A stretch of 64,000 nt of DNA from an uncultured Collinsella sp. (GCA_959606065.1 CAUHHV010000004.1:1-64000); one strand, 5' to 3'. Counted from the first letter of the stretch, positions 8,482-19,293 are shown. Translations and numbers: made by a program. Notes: a model not told the origin generated them from the letters alone.

Positions 8482-9300
8482 CTAGCCGATAGCGTTTTTG
8501 AGTTCCGCGCGACGCTTTTTCATGCCCGTCATGACGGCGTTGCGCAGCTCGGGCATGCGCGCGGTATCCATCTGAGGTACGCCCTCAAGCTTATAGGGAA
8601 TGCCCAGTTGCTCGTACTTGACGACACCCATCGTGTGATACGGCAGCATTTCCAGGCCCACCACGTTGTGCCATGGAGCGATGAGGCGACCGAGCTTCTC
8701 GCACTCCTCCACCGTGTCGGTAATGCCCGGCACCACCACGTGGCGGATAACGACCTTGATCTTGCGACGTGCAAGTTCATCGCCGAACGCCAAGATGCGT
8801 GCGGGATCGCAACCGGTCAGCTTTTTATGCTCGACCGGGTCGGCATGCTTAATATCGAGCAGTACCATGTCGGTCTCGTTGAGCACGGCATCGAACTTCT
8901 CGGGGTGGTTGGGGTCAAATGCATAGCCACAGCTATCTAGGCAGGTATGTACACGGCCATCGGGGTTGTTATGCATAGCACGAAACAGATCGGCCAAAAA
9001 CTCGGGCTGCAGGAGCGGCTCGCCGCCGGACACCGTAATGCCACCGCTGCGATAGAACTCGTGGTTACTCTGGAACTCATCCATCAGGTGTTCGACGGTC
9101 ACCATGGTGCCGCCGTTGACCGACCAGGTATCGGGATTGTGGCAATACGCGCAGCGCATGGGACAGCCCTGAACAAACACCACAAAGCGGATGCCGGGTC
9201 CGTCGACCGTTCCCATCGTCTCGATCGAATGCACGCGGCCAAGGGCAAACGCAGAGTCCTCGGGACGAGCGTCCACACCCTCAAGCGTCATTTCTGCCAT
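8482..9300 (-). CDS. pflA: Pyruvate formate-lyase activating enzyme
   Basis: Radical SAM enzyme that installs the glycyl radical on pyruvate formate-lyase. The iron-sulfur signature CPMRCAYC (CX3CX2C) lies near residue 36-43, followed by HNPDTW; a SGGEPLLQ motif, typical of activases, is at about 84-91. The 272-residue length assumes the ATG at 9300, with AAGGT eight bases upstream; an ATG at 9291 and a TTG at 9330 are alternatives. It is 7 kb from the split pfl genes, on the same strand but not in the same operon. Its likely substrate is the 83-residue glycyl-radical protein at 16525-16776. Confidence 0.93.
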   Translation of the reverse strand: MAEMTLEGVDARPEDSAFALGRVHSIETMGTVDGPGIRFVVFVQGCPMRCAYCHNPDTWSVNGGTMVTVEHLMDEFQSNHEFYRSGGITVSGGEPLLQPEFLADLFRAMHNNPDGRVHTCLDSCGYAFDPNHPEKFDAVLNETDMVLLDIKHADPVEHKKLTGCDPARILAFGDELARRKIKVVIRHVVVPGITDTVEECEKLGRLIAPWHNVVGLEMLPYHTMGVVKYEQLGIPYKLEGVPQMDTARMPELRNAVMTGMKKRRAELKNAIG

Positions 9301-9474
9301 TCGCGCTACCTTGCCTCTCCTTGGATGCAACCAATTAAAATGCCAGAGTCATTCTAGCCCATGCGTTTGCGTTTAAACGTCTCGGACTAGAACGGCACGT
9401 TTTAATCTATCCCCCATCACCATGGCTGGGGGCTACGTCGAGATGTCAGGCTGAAGAACGCTCGCCTGCGGCCT

Positions 9475-10329
9475 TTACGCCTTAAGCGTGAGCACCGCAC
9501 CGAAGGCGGTCGGGCCGCAATGGCTCGAGATGACGCCGCCGACCTGAGTCCAGGTAACGTCCTTAAAGCCCAGATCATGCGCATAGACCTCCATGTCATC
9601 GCGCAGCTCCTGGGAAAGGCCCACCGAATACGCCAGGCCAATGTGCGAGTAGTCAATCTCGCCCTTCGCAACCATGTGGTCAATAAAGGCGCGGGCGCAC
9701 TTGAGCATAGAGCCGCGGAACTTCTTGGTCGCCACGAACTTGCCGCCCGTCACCTCAATGCAGGGCTTAATCTTGAGCAGATGGGCGCCAAGGAATGCGA
9801 CGTTGGACAAGCGACCGCCCGCCTTAAGAAAGGCAAGATCGGTAGGAACAAAGCCCAGCAGCACGCGGTCCATGACGGAATTCGTAAATGCAAAGATCTC
9901 GTCGACGGTGGCATCGGGGTGAGCCTCGATGTATTTGGCGGTCTCGACGACAACGAGCGACTGGCCTACCGAGACAAAGCGCGTGTCCATAGAGAACACG
10001 TAGTCGCGACCCTTGGCGGCGATCTTCGATGATTGATGCGAGCAGGTCGTGGCCTCGGAATACGCGAGATGCAGAATAGTCGCATCGGGCTGCTCAGCGT
10101 GAATGCGGTCGTACACGTGAGCAAAATCCGCAGGCGCGCAGCCGCTGGTCTTGGGCATCACGCCAAACTCGTTGCAGCGCGAATAAATCTCGAGCGGATC
10201 GATCGAGCCGTCCTCGACGGTCTCGTCACCAATCGTGACATGCATGGGCACGCGCACGATGCCGTAGCGCTCGCAGAGCTCCGGCGTCACATCCGACCCA
10301 GACTCAACCACGATTACGTACTTGCCCAT
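9475..10329 (-). CDS. DegV family fatty-acid-binding protein
   Basis: DegV proteins bind a fatty acid and, in firmicutes, act as FakB carriers presenting exogenous fatty acids to the kinase FakA. The N-terminal VVESGSDVTPELCERYGI and a central KTSGCAPADF (the TSQPs-like loop) are family marks; the C-terminal GGVISSHCGPTAFG holds the conserved GP-G segment. The 284-residue length is typical. The start at 10329 is chosen by homology; an ATG eight codons upstream is possible and neither has a good ribosome site. No FakA gene is nearby, so the function is inferred from family only. Confidence 0.88.
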   Translation of the reverse strand: MGKYVIVVESGSDVTPELCERYGIVRVPMHVTIGDETVEDGSIDPLEIYSRCNEFGVMPKTSGCAPADFAHVYDRIHAEQPDATILHLAYSEATTCSHQSSKIAAKGRDYVFSMDTRFVSVGQSLVVVETAKYIEAHPDATVDEIFAFTNSVMDRVLLGFVPTDLAFLKAGGRLSNVAFLGAHLLKIKPCIEVTGGKFVATKKFRGSMLKCARAFIDHMVAKGEIDYSHIGLAYSVGLSQELRDDMEVYAHDLGFKDVTWTQVGGVISSHCGPTAFGAVLTLKA

Positions 10330-10414
10330 TATTATCACGACCCATCTCGACATTGGCTTTTCAATACATGGCACGCGCCGCCGCACTGTTGCACAACGGC
10401 GTCCAAGCGCCAAA

Positions 10415-10453
10415 GAGACGCCGCCCCTTGCACACAACAAAGGACAGCGTCTC
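10415..10453 (-). terminator. Hairpin 3' of the sucrose-6-phosphate hydrolase gene
   Basis: GAGACGC (10415-10421) pairs with GCGTCTC (10447-10453), with further partial pairing inside. On the minus strand it is followed by TTTGG, a weak T-tract, about 150 bases beyond the stop at 10606. The rest of the 276-bp gap down to degV shows nothing I recognise. Confidence 0.45.
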
Positions 10454-10605
10454 CCTGGAAAACTCCGTGCTTATCTAGGATTCCACACGGTTTATTAAGG
10501 AGGGTTACTTATTCCACAAACGGTCGCTATATGCGGTAAGCGGTAGTTGGCCGCGACAACTGCGACACATTCCGTCCAGCAAATCCAATCGTGCTCCACG
10601 CACGG

Positions 10606-12048
10606 TTAATGCACGAGGCGGTAGAAATTCATCGATGCCGCACCCTCGGCGTGCAGCTCCATCGCCGGAACCGCCGGCGAATAGGTACGGCTCGTAAGTG
10701 CCGCCTCGCCGCCATTTGCAAAAATCTCGACCATCGTAGTGTCCGAAAGCACGCGCAGGTCGCGAAGCTCGCTGAGCTCGATCAACCTCTGGTCGCGCCC
10801 ATAGCCTTCGTCACCCATGTCGAGGGTAAGCATCCCGTCTGCATAGCGCACAAAGACACCCTTGCGGATTTCGAGCTCGATCACCTGGGCGCCCTCACAG
10901 GAAACCACAAGATCAAACAGGCGGCCCGGCTCCTCAACGGTTTCACCGCCTGTCGCGCAAACGCAGTCGCCGCGCAACCTCTCAATCTCGTGCACCGGCT
11001 GCTGACAGAGCTTACCATCGCGCATGCTCAGTTTTCTCGGCACCGTCAACGCGCACTGCCACCCGCGTGCCACCGTCGGGCTTTTTGCCGTCGCATCGGG
11101 GCAACCCGACCACCCGATCATCAAACGCCGACCCGCAGCATCCTCAAAAGACTGCGGTGCGTAGAAATCAAAGCCGGCATCGACCATCGGGGGCATGCCC
11201 TGCCCGGCGATCTTAAAACTCGGCGCCTCCCAATCGGCCTCGATGGGAAACCACACGCACTGGTGCGGATTGCGGTAACGCCATCCATCGGCGGACACAC
11301 CCTGCGGACAGCAAACGAGAATAAGCTCACCATCGAGCTCAAACAGATCGGGGCACTCCCACATAAAGCCAAACTTCTCGCCCAACTCAATGCGCGTCGC
11401 ATAGCTCCAGTCCTCTAGATTGCTCGAGGTATAGACAAGCACGCAGCCGCGGTCGTCTTTCGTACGAGCGCCCAGAACCATGTAGTAGATACCATCGTGT
11501 TCAAGGATTTTGGGATCACGCACGTGCGTACCGATATCGTCGGGGTAATCGACCGGCCCAACAGCTATGCGCTTCTCGCCCAATTCGTCGGGATTCTCGG
11601 CAACCATATGAATTTGGTTTTGCTCACGGCCCGTCAACACGTAGTCGTAATCATCGCGGTCAAAATGCTTAACGTTGCCGGTATAGAAGTAGTGAATCTT
11701 GCCATCACGTACAAAGGCAGAACCAGAATACGCTCCACTCGAATCCAAATCGGAATCGGGGAACAGCACGGGGCCGTGATTCTCGTACGTCACAAAATCC
11801 TTTGTCGTCAGATGGTTCCAAAGCACTGGACCACCATGCGCAGCATCGAACGGATCGTATTGATGATAGATGTGATATGTATCACCAATCTGAACCAAAC
11901 CGTTGGGGTCGTTGAGCCAGCCAAGCTCAGGCTCCACATGGAACAGGAGCCTATCGGGGTCGGACGCGATGCGACCCGCCGTCTCATCCTGTCCGGCACG
12001 CCACTGCTCATAGTCCGCGCGTGTCACCTTATTTTTTTGATTAAACAT
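10606..12048 (-). CDS. scrB: Sucrose-6-phosphate hydrolase (GH32)
   Basis: Beta-fructosidase that would split the sucrose-6-phosphate delivered by the neighbouring PTS into glucose-6-phosphate and fructose. The GH32 nucleophile block WLNDPNGL is at about residues 44-51, the RDPKI block (transition-state Asp) and the ECPDLF block with the acid/base Glu follow, and a C-terminal beta-sandwich completes 480 residues, normal for ScrB. It is the last gene of a leftward set led by the GH32 at 13647 and EIIBC. The ribosome site before the ATG is weak, and a hairpin lies in the 101-bp gap before it. Confidence 0.9.
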   Translation of the reverse strand: MFNQKNKVTRADYEQWRAGQDETAGRIASDPDRLLFHVEPELGWLNDPNGLVQIGDTYHIYHQYDPFDAAHGGPVLWNHLTTKDFVTYENHGPVLFPDSDLDSSGAYSGSAFVRDGKIHYFYTGNVKHFDRDDYDYVLTGREQNQIHMVAENPDELGEKRIAVGPVDYPDDIGTHVRDPKILEHDGIYYMVLGARTKDDRGCVLVYTSSNLEDWSYATRIELGEKFGFMWECPDLFELDGELILVCCPQGVSADGWRYRNPHQCVWFPIEADWEAPSFKIAGQGMPPMVDAGFDFYAPQSFEDAAGRRLMIGWSGCPDATAKSPTVARGWQCALTVPRKLSMRDGKLCQQPVHEIERLRGDCVCATGGETVEEPGRLFDLVVSCEGAQVIELEIRKGVFVRYADGMLTLDMGDEGYGRDQRLIELSELRDLRVLSDTTMVEIFANGGEAALTSRTYSPAVPAMELHAEGAASMNFYRLVH

Positions 12049-12072
12049 CGCCGTTGACTTTCTCGTCTATGG

Positions 12073-12110
12073 GGAAGGACGCTCGACTCACACGAGTCGA
12101 ACGCCCTTCC
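12073..12110 (-). repeat. Intercistronic hairpin between EIIBC and scrB
   Basis: GGAAGG (12073-12078) pairs with CCTTCC (12105-12110) and CGACTC (12084-12089) with GAGTCG (12094-12099). There is no T-tract, so mRNA processing or stability control is more likely than full termination. Confidence 0.5.
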
Positions 12111-12149
12111 TCAAATGGACTTATCCTCAGATTACGCTGAACGGCTCAA

Positions 12150-13601
12150 CTAGAAGCTGACATCGAAGCCTGCGCCAGCGCCCTCTTCATCGGTGGTCGG
12201 AACGCCCTTTGCCTTGTTGTAGGCAAAGATCAAGACGATCGGCACGATGAAGGCGATGAGATTGCCAGCCACATACCACACGAGGGTCTCGGGCGTGACG
12301 ATGAGCAGGCCAAGCACGCCGGTCAGACCCTGACCGATAGCGCGCACCTCAAAGAGCTTGACGAAGGCACCGCCGCAGCCTGCACCGATGCATGCGCAGA
12401 TGAACGGAATGATCGAGTAGCGCATGTTTGCAGCGAAGATAGCGGGCTCGGAGATTCCGACCAGCGTCGGGATAAAGGACGACATGCAGATGTTGCGCTC
12501 TTTGGAATGCTTCTTATGAATGAGGTACATGCCGATGGCGCCGCCACCCTGGGCGATGATGGAAACCGACCAGATGGCCTGGATGTAGTTGAAGCCAGTC
12601 GTGGCAACGAGGTTTGCCTCGATACCCTGGATGAACTGATGCGTACCGGTAACGACAAGCGGCTGCAGGAACGCGGCGAAGACAAAGGCACCAAAGACGC
12701 CCATCCTGTTGTACAGGATATCGATTACGCCGGCGAGGACGTCGCCGATCAGGTTGCCGAGCGGGCCGAACACGGTGAACAGGGCGACGTTAGCAAGAAT
12801 CAGGGTAACGGTCGGGACAAAGACGAACGAAACGACCTCGGGGATGTACTTCTGGGCAATCTTCTCGACCTTGGCCATAAACCAGGCAGTCAGGATTGCA
12901 GGGAACACGCCGCCCTGGAAAGCAACCATGGGAATGGAGAGCGGACCAAAGTTCCAGTACTCAGCACCCGTCGGGTCCATAACGAACGTGTTACGGTTCA
13001 TAAGACTCGGGTGAACCATGACGATACCGACGAGGATGCCCAAAATCGGGTTACCGCCAAAACGCTTCACCGCGCTGTACATAACCAGGACAGGCAGGTA
13101 GTCGAACGTGGTGGCGATAATGGCAAAGAAGCTAGCGAGGTTCTTGAGGAACTCGCTGTGGTCGGCAAGGCTGCCCTCCATGCCAAAGAGGCCGTTGGCA
13201 ACGATCAGCGACTTAAGGCCGATGATGATAGCAGCGCCGACGAAGGCGGGAATGATGGGGATAAAGATGTCCGAGAATACCTTGAGGACCGAGAAGAACT
13301 TGCCCTTCTTGTCCGCCTCGGCGCCCTTGACCTCGGAAGCGCTGATCTCCTTAACGCCCGTCAAAGCCATAAACTCATCGTAAACCTTGTTGACGGTACC
13401 GGTACCGAAGATGATCATGAGCTGGCCGCTGTTGTACAGCACGCCCTTGACGCCATCGATGTTCTCGAGCTCGGCCTTGTTGTATTTGCTCGTATCCTTG
13501 AGCACCAGACGCAGACGGGTCACGCAATGCGTGGCGCCCTCGATGTTCTCCAGTCCGCCGACGTTGTCGACGACTTGCTGGGACACTGCCTTGTAGTCCA
13601 T
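12150..13601 (-). CDS. scrA: PTS sucrose-type EIIBC component
   Basis: Phosphotransferase permease that imports and phosphorylates a disaccharide. The N-terminal EIIB domain (about residues 1-85) carries the phosphocysteine in GATHCVTRLRL; the EIIC membrane domain (about 105-470) has many hydrophobic helices typical of the glucose-sucrose-trehalose class. There is no C-terminal EIIA domain, usual for ScrA-type proteins that borrow a glucose EIIA. The ATG at 13601 has GAGAGGAAC before it; an ATG four codons upstream is an alternative. Sucrose specificity is inferred from the two flanking GH32 genes and the LacI regulator. Confidence 0.88.
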   Translation of the reverse strand: MDYKAVSQQVVDNVGGLENIEGATHCVTRLRLVLKDTSKYNKAELENIDGVKGVLYNSGQLMIIFGTGTVNKVYDEFMALTGVKEISASEVKGAEADKKGKFFSVLKVFSDIFIPIIPAFVGAAIIIGLKSLIVANGLFGMEGSLADHSEFLKNLASFFAIIATTFDYLPVLVMYSAVKRFGGNPILGILVGIVMVHPSLMNRNTFVMDPTGAEYWNFGPLSIPMVAFQGGVFPAILTAWFMAKVEKIAQKYIPEVVSFVFVPTVTLILANVALFTVFGPLGNLIGDVLAGVIDILYNRMGVFGAFVFAAFLQPLVVTGTHQFIQGIEANLVATTGFNYIQAIWSVSIIAQGGGAIGMYLIHKKHSKERNICMSSFIPTLVGISEPAIFAANMRYSIIPFICACIGAGCGGAFVKLFEVRAIGQGLTGVLGLLIVTPETLVWYVAGNLIAFIVPIVLIFAYNKAKGVPTTDEEGAGAGFDVSF

Positions 13602-13646
13602 GTTCCTCTCCATTCCTTTACGAAATCATAAGACGTTTTGATGCCA

Positions 13647-15029
13647 TTACAGAGACGCGATCGTTGCATTTGCGCACTTGAGCGTACCGTCGGTGACCGT
13701 CAGCGCCACACCCTGGCCCTGCTTATTGCAGAAGCGCGCGTTAAGCGCAACATCATCGACAAAGATGGTCGCGATATCGTCGTCAACGACCAGGCGCACA
13801 TGATGAGTGCCCTCGCCCTTAAAGAACAACGGACGCTCGAGGCCCATGTTGTTGACCTGGAACCACGGATACTGGGGGGCCGCCGTAAACTCGAGCTTGC
13901 CCTCACGCAGGTTGGCGCGGAACTCATAGGCAAGACCGGACTCGGCGTCCTCGGCAAGCTTCACCGAGAAGCCGGCAGCGTCACCGGCGAGCTCGATGTC
14001 GGCATCGAGCATATAGGTGGAACCGGCATCCGCGGCGAGCACCTGCTCGACCTTGCCCGACTCGCAGGAAAGCTCAAAGGCCTCGACTGCCTTAGCCTCG
14101 CCAAAGGCGCCAAGCATGCTGTCGGGGAGCTTGGTGCCGAGCGTTCCGTCAGCACGCTGAACGATCTCGAGAGGCATAAAGGTGCCACCCCACAGGTAAG
14201 AGCTGGGGTCACCGCCCTCGTCACGCGTAGGAACCCAACCAAAGAGAACGCGGCGCTCGCCATCAAATGCGGTACGCGCGGCATAGTACGCGCGGCCATC
14301 GAAGGAATCGTCCGCAGGAGTGATCCAAGGACCGTTGATAGAGCGAGACATGCGGTAACGGGTCTTGTTGCCATCACTGTACTCGGAGAACACCAGATAC
14401 CACCAGTCGCCCATCTTAAAGAGATCAGGCATCTCGAACATGGTGTACAGGCCCGGATTCCACCAGTCGCCCTGGAACTCCCAGGTATCCAGGTCCTTGG
14501 AGGTGAACTTGACCAGACGACCGGTCATCAGACGCTTGTCCTCGCCCACACGCGTGCCGAGGATGAGCATGTACTCTTCGTTCTCCTCATCCCAAAGCAC
14601 AAAGGGATCGCGCCAGTTGCGGTCATCGTAACCCTCCTGGGGCGGAAGCAGCGTCTCGGCGATGTTCTTCTCCCACTTGACGGCGTCGTCACTCGTTGCG
14701 TGAAGAAGAACCTGCTTCATCAAGCGTGCCTTGACCTTATCGCGATTGCAACCAGTGTAGAGCGCATGGTACTTGTCGCCCACCTTAAACACCGTGCCGG
14801 CATAAACATACTGGTCGACTTCCTCGTCGCCGCCACGCTCAAGGCTCTCGCCAAAGTCTTTGTAATTGACGAAGTCCTTGGTTGTCGCGAGTGCCCAGCC
14901 AAACGGCTCTCCGAAAGGTCCGGGGTTTCGCGTGTCACGCTGATGATAGAGATAGAACGTGCCGTCCTCGCCGTACGGCATGATGTCGCCTACCCAAATT
15001 CCCTCAGGCTGGTAATACACCTTGTGCAT
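13647..15029 (-). CDS. Divergent GH32 beta-fructosidase-like enzyme
   Basis: A 460-residue five-bladed propeller glycosidase related to GH32. The usual N-terminal WxNDPNG block is replaced by IWVGDIMPYGEDG, keeping an Asp in the nucleophile position; the RDPF block (NWRDPFVLW) and an EMPDLF block corresponding to ECPDLF are present. So all three catalytic acids seem kept while the nucleophile context is altered, suggesting a different substrate such as a fructan oligomer or phosphorylated sugar. No signal peptide, so intracellular. AAAGGAAGTCTCGG precedes the ATG. It heads the sucrose operon right behind three LacI-type operator sites. Confidence 0.8.
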   Translation of the reverse strand: MHKVYYQPEGIWVGDIMPYGEDGTFYLYHQRDTRNPGPFGEPFGWALATTKDFVNYKDFGESLERGGDEEVDQYVYAGTVFKVGDKYHALYTGCNRDKVKARLMKQVLLHATSDDAVKWEKNIAETLLPPQEGYDDRNWRDPFVLWDEENEEYMLILGTRVGEDKRLMTGRLVKFTSKDLDTWEFQGDWWNPGLYTMFEMPDLFKMGDWWYLVFSEYSDGNKTRYRMSRSINGPWITPADDSFDGRAYYAARTAFDGERRVLFGWVPTRDEGGDPSSYLWGGTFMPLEIVQRADGTLGTKLPDSMLGAFGEAKAVEAFELSCESGKVEQVLAADAGSTYMLDADIELAGDAAGFSVKLAEDAESGLAYEFRANLREGKLEFTAAPQYPWFQVNNMGLERPLFFKGEGTHHVRLVVDDDIATIFVDDVALNARFCNKQGQGVALTVTDGTLKCANATIASL

Positions 15030-15077
15030 CCGAGACTTCCTTTCTCACGAGATACTAACTCGGTACAACTGCAAGAT

Positions 15078-15111
15078 ATGTCAATCGTTTTCATATGTCA
15101 AACGTTTTCAC
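15078..15111 (-). promoter_or_regulatory. Two adjoining LacI-type operators of the sucrose operon
   Basis: ATGTCAATCGTTTTCAT (15078-15094) and ATGTCAAACGTTTTCAC (15095-15111) are head-to-tail copies with 17-bp spacing, about 50-80 bp upstream of the divergent GH32 start. The same motif occurs before the adjacent LacI gene (16244-16260), which argues that this regulator binds both. Confidence 0.7.
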
Positions 15112-15143
15112 ACCAATACGTCTTTTCGCAGTTCCAGTCGTCG

Positions 15144-15160
15144 GCAAACGGTTGACATAT
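15144..15160 (-). promoter_or_regulatory. Third operator copy, degenerate
   Basis: On the minus strand this reads ATATGTCAACCGTTTGC, matching the ATGTCA-N2-CGTTT core of the two sites at 15078-15111. It is further upstream in the same regulatory region. Confidence 0.5.
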
Positions 15161-15213
15161 GCCGGCGAACGGTCATCAGAGGTGTTTGAGGAATTCTTTT
15201 GGCACGGGATGAA

Positions 15214-16224
15214 CTACGCGGTTTTACCCTCAATGAGTTCAACGGGGAGCTTGATATTCGATTCGGGCTTTTCGCCGTTAATAAGAGCAATGATGGATTG
15301 CGCCGCGAGCTCTCCGATGCGATCGATATCTTGGCGTACGGTTGTTAAGTCAGGCATAAACGTCATAGTGCGGCGGGCACCATCCGCGCCCACGACCTTA
15401 ATATCGCCCGGAGCGCTCAAGCCGCGCTGCTTCATCACGTTAAGACAGATAGCCGCCATCGTGTCGTCTCCCGCAAAGATGCCGTCAATATCGGGGTTCT
15501 CATCGAGGATCTTCGCAACGACCGCGCTCTTTTCGTCGTCGGGCTTAACGAACTCAACCTCACGGACAAGCGCGGGCAAACCGGCCTGCTCAACAACATC
15601 GAGGTAGGCATCGGTACGCTTATTGGCAGGCATGCGCATGCGGCTATTGCTGCGCAGGCACAGGATGCGTGAACATCCGTCATCGATCAGGCGACGCGTG
15701 GCAAGTTCGCCGATGCTATAGCTGTCGCTCGCAATCTGAACAGAGGCTTCGCCAAGGTCGCAGTCGATACCAACCAGACTCAAGCCCATCTCGGCATACG
15801 CCTCGGCACCGATATTAAGCGAGTTGACGATGACGCCATCAACCATATTGCGTCGAAGCATGTCGATATAAGAGCGCTCAAGCTCGGGTCGATTGGCGCT
15901 ATTGCACAGCAGCATCTTAAAACCGTTTTCGGCCAGGGTACGCTCAATGACTTGAACCACTTGGGCATGAAACGGACTGCTGACATAGGGGACGATCATA
16001 CCGATAAGATTCAGGCGACCGTTGAGCATGGCACGGGCGATATCGTTGGGCGTATAGTTGATGCGTTTCATCGCGGCATGGACCTTATCGCGGGTCTCTT
16101 GGCTGATATAGCCACGATTATTAAGCACACGAGATACCGTAGTAGGCGAAACCCCCGCCACCGCCGCAACTTCCTTGATGCCAGGCTTAGCCGTATCCTT
16201 AGAACGAGCACTCTCGCGAGCCAT
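15214..16224 (-). CDS. LacI family regulator of the sucrose locus
   Basis: A 336-residue repressor. The N-terminal helix-turn-helix is IKEVAAVAGVSPTTVSRVLNN (about residues 13-33) followed by a hinge region; the remainder is a periplasmic-binding-protein-like sensor domain. GGGGGAGGG lies just before the ATG at 16224; an in-frame ATG further upstream lacks such a site. It sits directly upstream of the GH32/EIIBC/GH32 operon on the same strand, and its operator motif occurs before both itself and the operon. The inducer is probably a fructose-containing sugar or its phosphate (inference). Confidence 0.9.
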   Translation of the reverse strand: MARESARSKDTAKPGIKEVAAVAGVSPTTVSRVLNNRGYISQETRDKVHAAMKRINYTPNDIARAMLNGRLNLIGMIVPYVSSPFHAQVVQVIERTLAENGFKMLLCNSANRPELERSYIDMLRRNMVDGVIVNSLNIGAEAYAEMGLSLVGIDCDLGEASVQIASDSYSIGELATRRLIDDGCSRILCLRSNSRMRMPANKRTDAYLDVVEQAGLPALVREVEFVKPDDEKSAVVAKILDENPDIDGIFAGDDTMAAICLNVMKQRGLSAPGDIKVVGADGARRTMTFMPDLTTVRQDIDRIGELAAQSIIALINGEKPESNIKLPVELIEGKTA

Positions 16225-16243
16225 AGCACCCTCCCCCATCAAC

Positions 16244-16260
16244 ATGTCATACGTTTACAT
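16244..16260 (-). promoter_or_regulatory. Operator upstream of the sucrose LacI gene
   Basis: ATGTCATACGTTTACAT begins 20 bp before the LacI start codon and shares ATGTCA-N2-CGTTT with the sites at 15078-15111. This suggests autoregulation. Confidence 0.65.
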
Positions 16261-16377
16261 ACGAACAAAGCATACCCCAACAAGAGCGGGAAGACGGTAA
16301 CAGTACAAGTAAGTAAACGACTCATCCAAATAATTAGGAGAGTTCCGCCTAAAGGGTGACTACACAGGACACCCGCC

Positions 16378-16498
16378 GGGCCGCTTTGGGTTACTTTCCA
16401 AAACATTCCGCAGGACGCAAAGGGCTCCGCCGCGCGAAGCGCGCAGCGGAGCCCTTTGCATGTCCGAGGACGTTTTGGAAAGTAACCCAAAGCGGCCC
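16378..16498. repeat. Long hairpin with 27-bp perfect arms
   Basis: Arms 16378-16404 and 16472-16498 are perfectly complementary. The inner stem pairs 16418-16430 with 16446-16458. The left internal loop is ATTCCGCA and the right one GAGGAC(G), separated from the inner stem by GGAC/GTCC. It follows the glycyl-radical gene stop (16525) on the minus strand, so it may be its transcript end. With the operator at 16244 it fills most of the 300-bp gap. Confidence 0.8.
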
Positions 16499-16524
16499 CA
16501 GTAATCCTACAGGAGTTGAACCCT

Positions 16525-16776
16525 TTAGAACTTGTCGTGGAAGGTACGCGAAATGACCTCGTCCTGCTGCTCCTTGGTGAGCGTGTGGAAGTTCACGGCA
16601 TAGCCGGAAACGCGGATGGTCAGCTGCGGGTACTTCTCGGGGTGAGCCTGAGCGTCAAGCAGCGTCTCACGGTTGAAGACGTTGATGTTCAGGTGGTGGC
16701 CACCCTTCTCGGCGTAAGCGTCGAGCATGTGGACCAGGTTATCGGCCTGAGTCTCAGAAACTTCAGAAACCTTCAT
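16525..16776 (-). CDS. Stand-alone glycyl-radical domain of pyruvate formate-lyase (GrcA-like)
   Basis: An 83-residue protein equal to the C-terminal end of pyruvate formate-lyase: HHLNINVFNRETLLDA, then PEKYPQLTIRVSGYAV with the radical-bearing glycine at Gly58, then a TKEQQDEVISRTF tail. In E. coli the same segment is part of the long PflB, and a separate copy (GrcA/YfiD) only repairs damaged enzyme. Here the neighbouring PFL core lacks this segment, so the small protein is probably an essential second subunit. AAGGAGACACATT precedes the ATG. It follows the core gene by 85 bp, with two hairpins between. Confidence 0.92.
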   Translation of the reverse strand: MKVSEVSETQADNLVHMLDAYAEKGGHHLNINVFNRETLLDAQAHPEKYPQLTIRVSGYAVNFHTLTKEQQDEVISRTFHDKF

Positions 16777-16799
16777 AATGTGTCTCCTTCGATTAATAG

Positions 16800-16819
16800 G
16801 CGCCGGCCGAAACCGGCGC
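16800..16819 (-). repeat. GC-rich hairpin between PFL core and glycyl-radical gene
   Basis: GCGCCGG pairs with CCGGCGC around CCGAAA. It is nearly the same stem as the terminator after thrC (4292-4311) but lacks a T-tract on the minus strand. It lies about 23 bp before the glycyl-radical gene start, so partial termination or processing could set the subunit ratio. Confidence 0.55.
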
Positions 16820-16835
16820 GCTAATCAGTAATCGT

Positions 16836-16860
16836 TATTGTTAGTATAGCACTAACAATA
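16836..16860 (-). repeat. AT-rich inverted repeat right after the PFL core stop
   Basis: TATTGTTAGT pairs perfectly with ACTAACAATA around ATAGC. It starts two bases after the PFL core stop codon. It may be a processing hairpin or a protein-binding site. Confidence 0.5.
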
Positions 16861-16861
16861 G

Positions 16862-18913
<2,052 letters not shown>

Positions 18914-19293
18914 TGTGTAACCACGCTCCTAGTTACGTGTAATGCGGCGCTCTCTCACACCGCTGCTTATTGAATTCTTGAATGATCGGCTTGCACTACC
19001 GGCTTCTTCCGTTCTTCACCACACGTTGGTGTAGGGAAAACGTTTATCCACCTTGGAACTACAACCCAAAACCCAAGATTTCACCCGTTTGAGAAGGATA
19101 ACATAGCGACCCTCTCCATCTGGGCTGTTATATGTTTCTTTTTTTATATCATAATGGCGTTTTTTACAAACCCGCAGGAAATGCGAGCGCGAACAACTAC
19201 CGTTCACCGATTTCTTTGGTATTTTTCCTTGCCTTTGTACGACGTTCACTCTAGCTGTTATGTCAGCTTTATCAGGGTAAAGTACCCCAGAGA
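18914..19293. other. Promoter region of the pfl genes
   Basis: This gene-free stretch upstream of the PFL core contains AATTCTTGAATGAT at 18973-18986, an exact 14-mer that recurs at 21396-21409 upstream of the SDR gene. I recognise no other motif and no coding capacity; the short open frames here have no homology I can name. Confidence 0.4.

Noticed and set aside
12150..13601. Sucrose EIIBC suspected to be truncated because it lacks EIIA
   Set aside because: ScrA-type permeases often lack EIIA; the C-terminus is complete after the last membrane segment.
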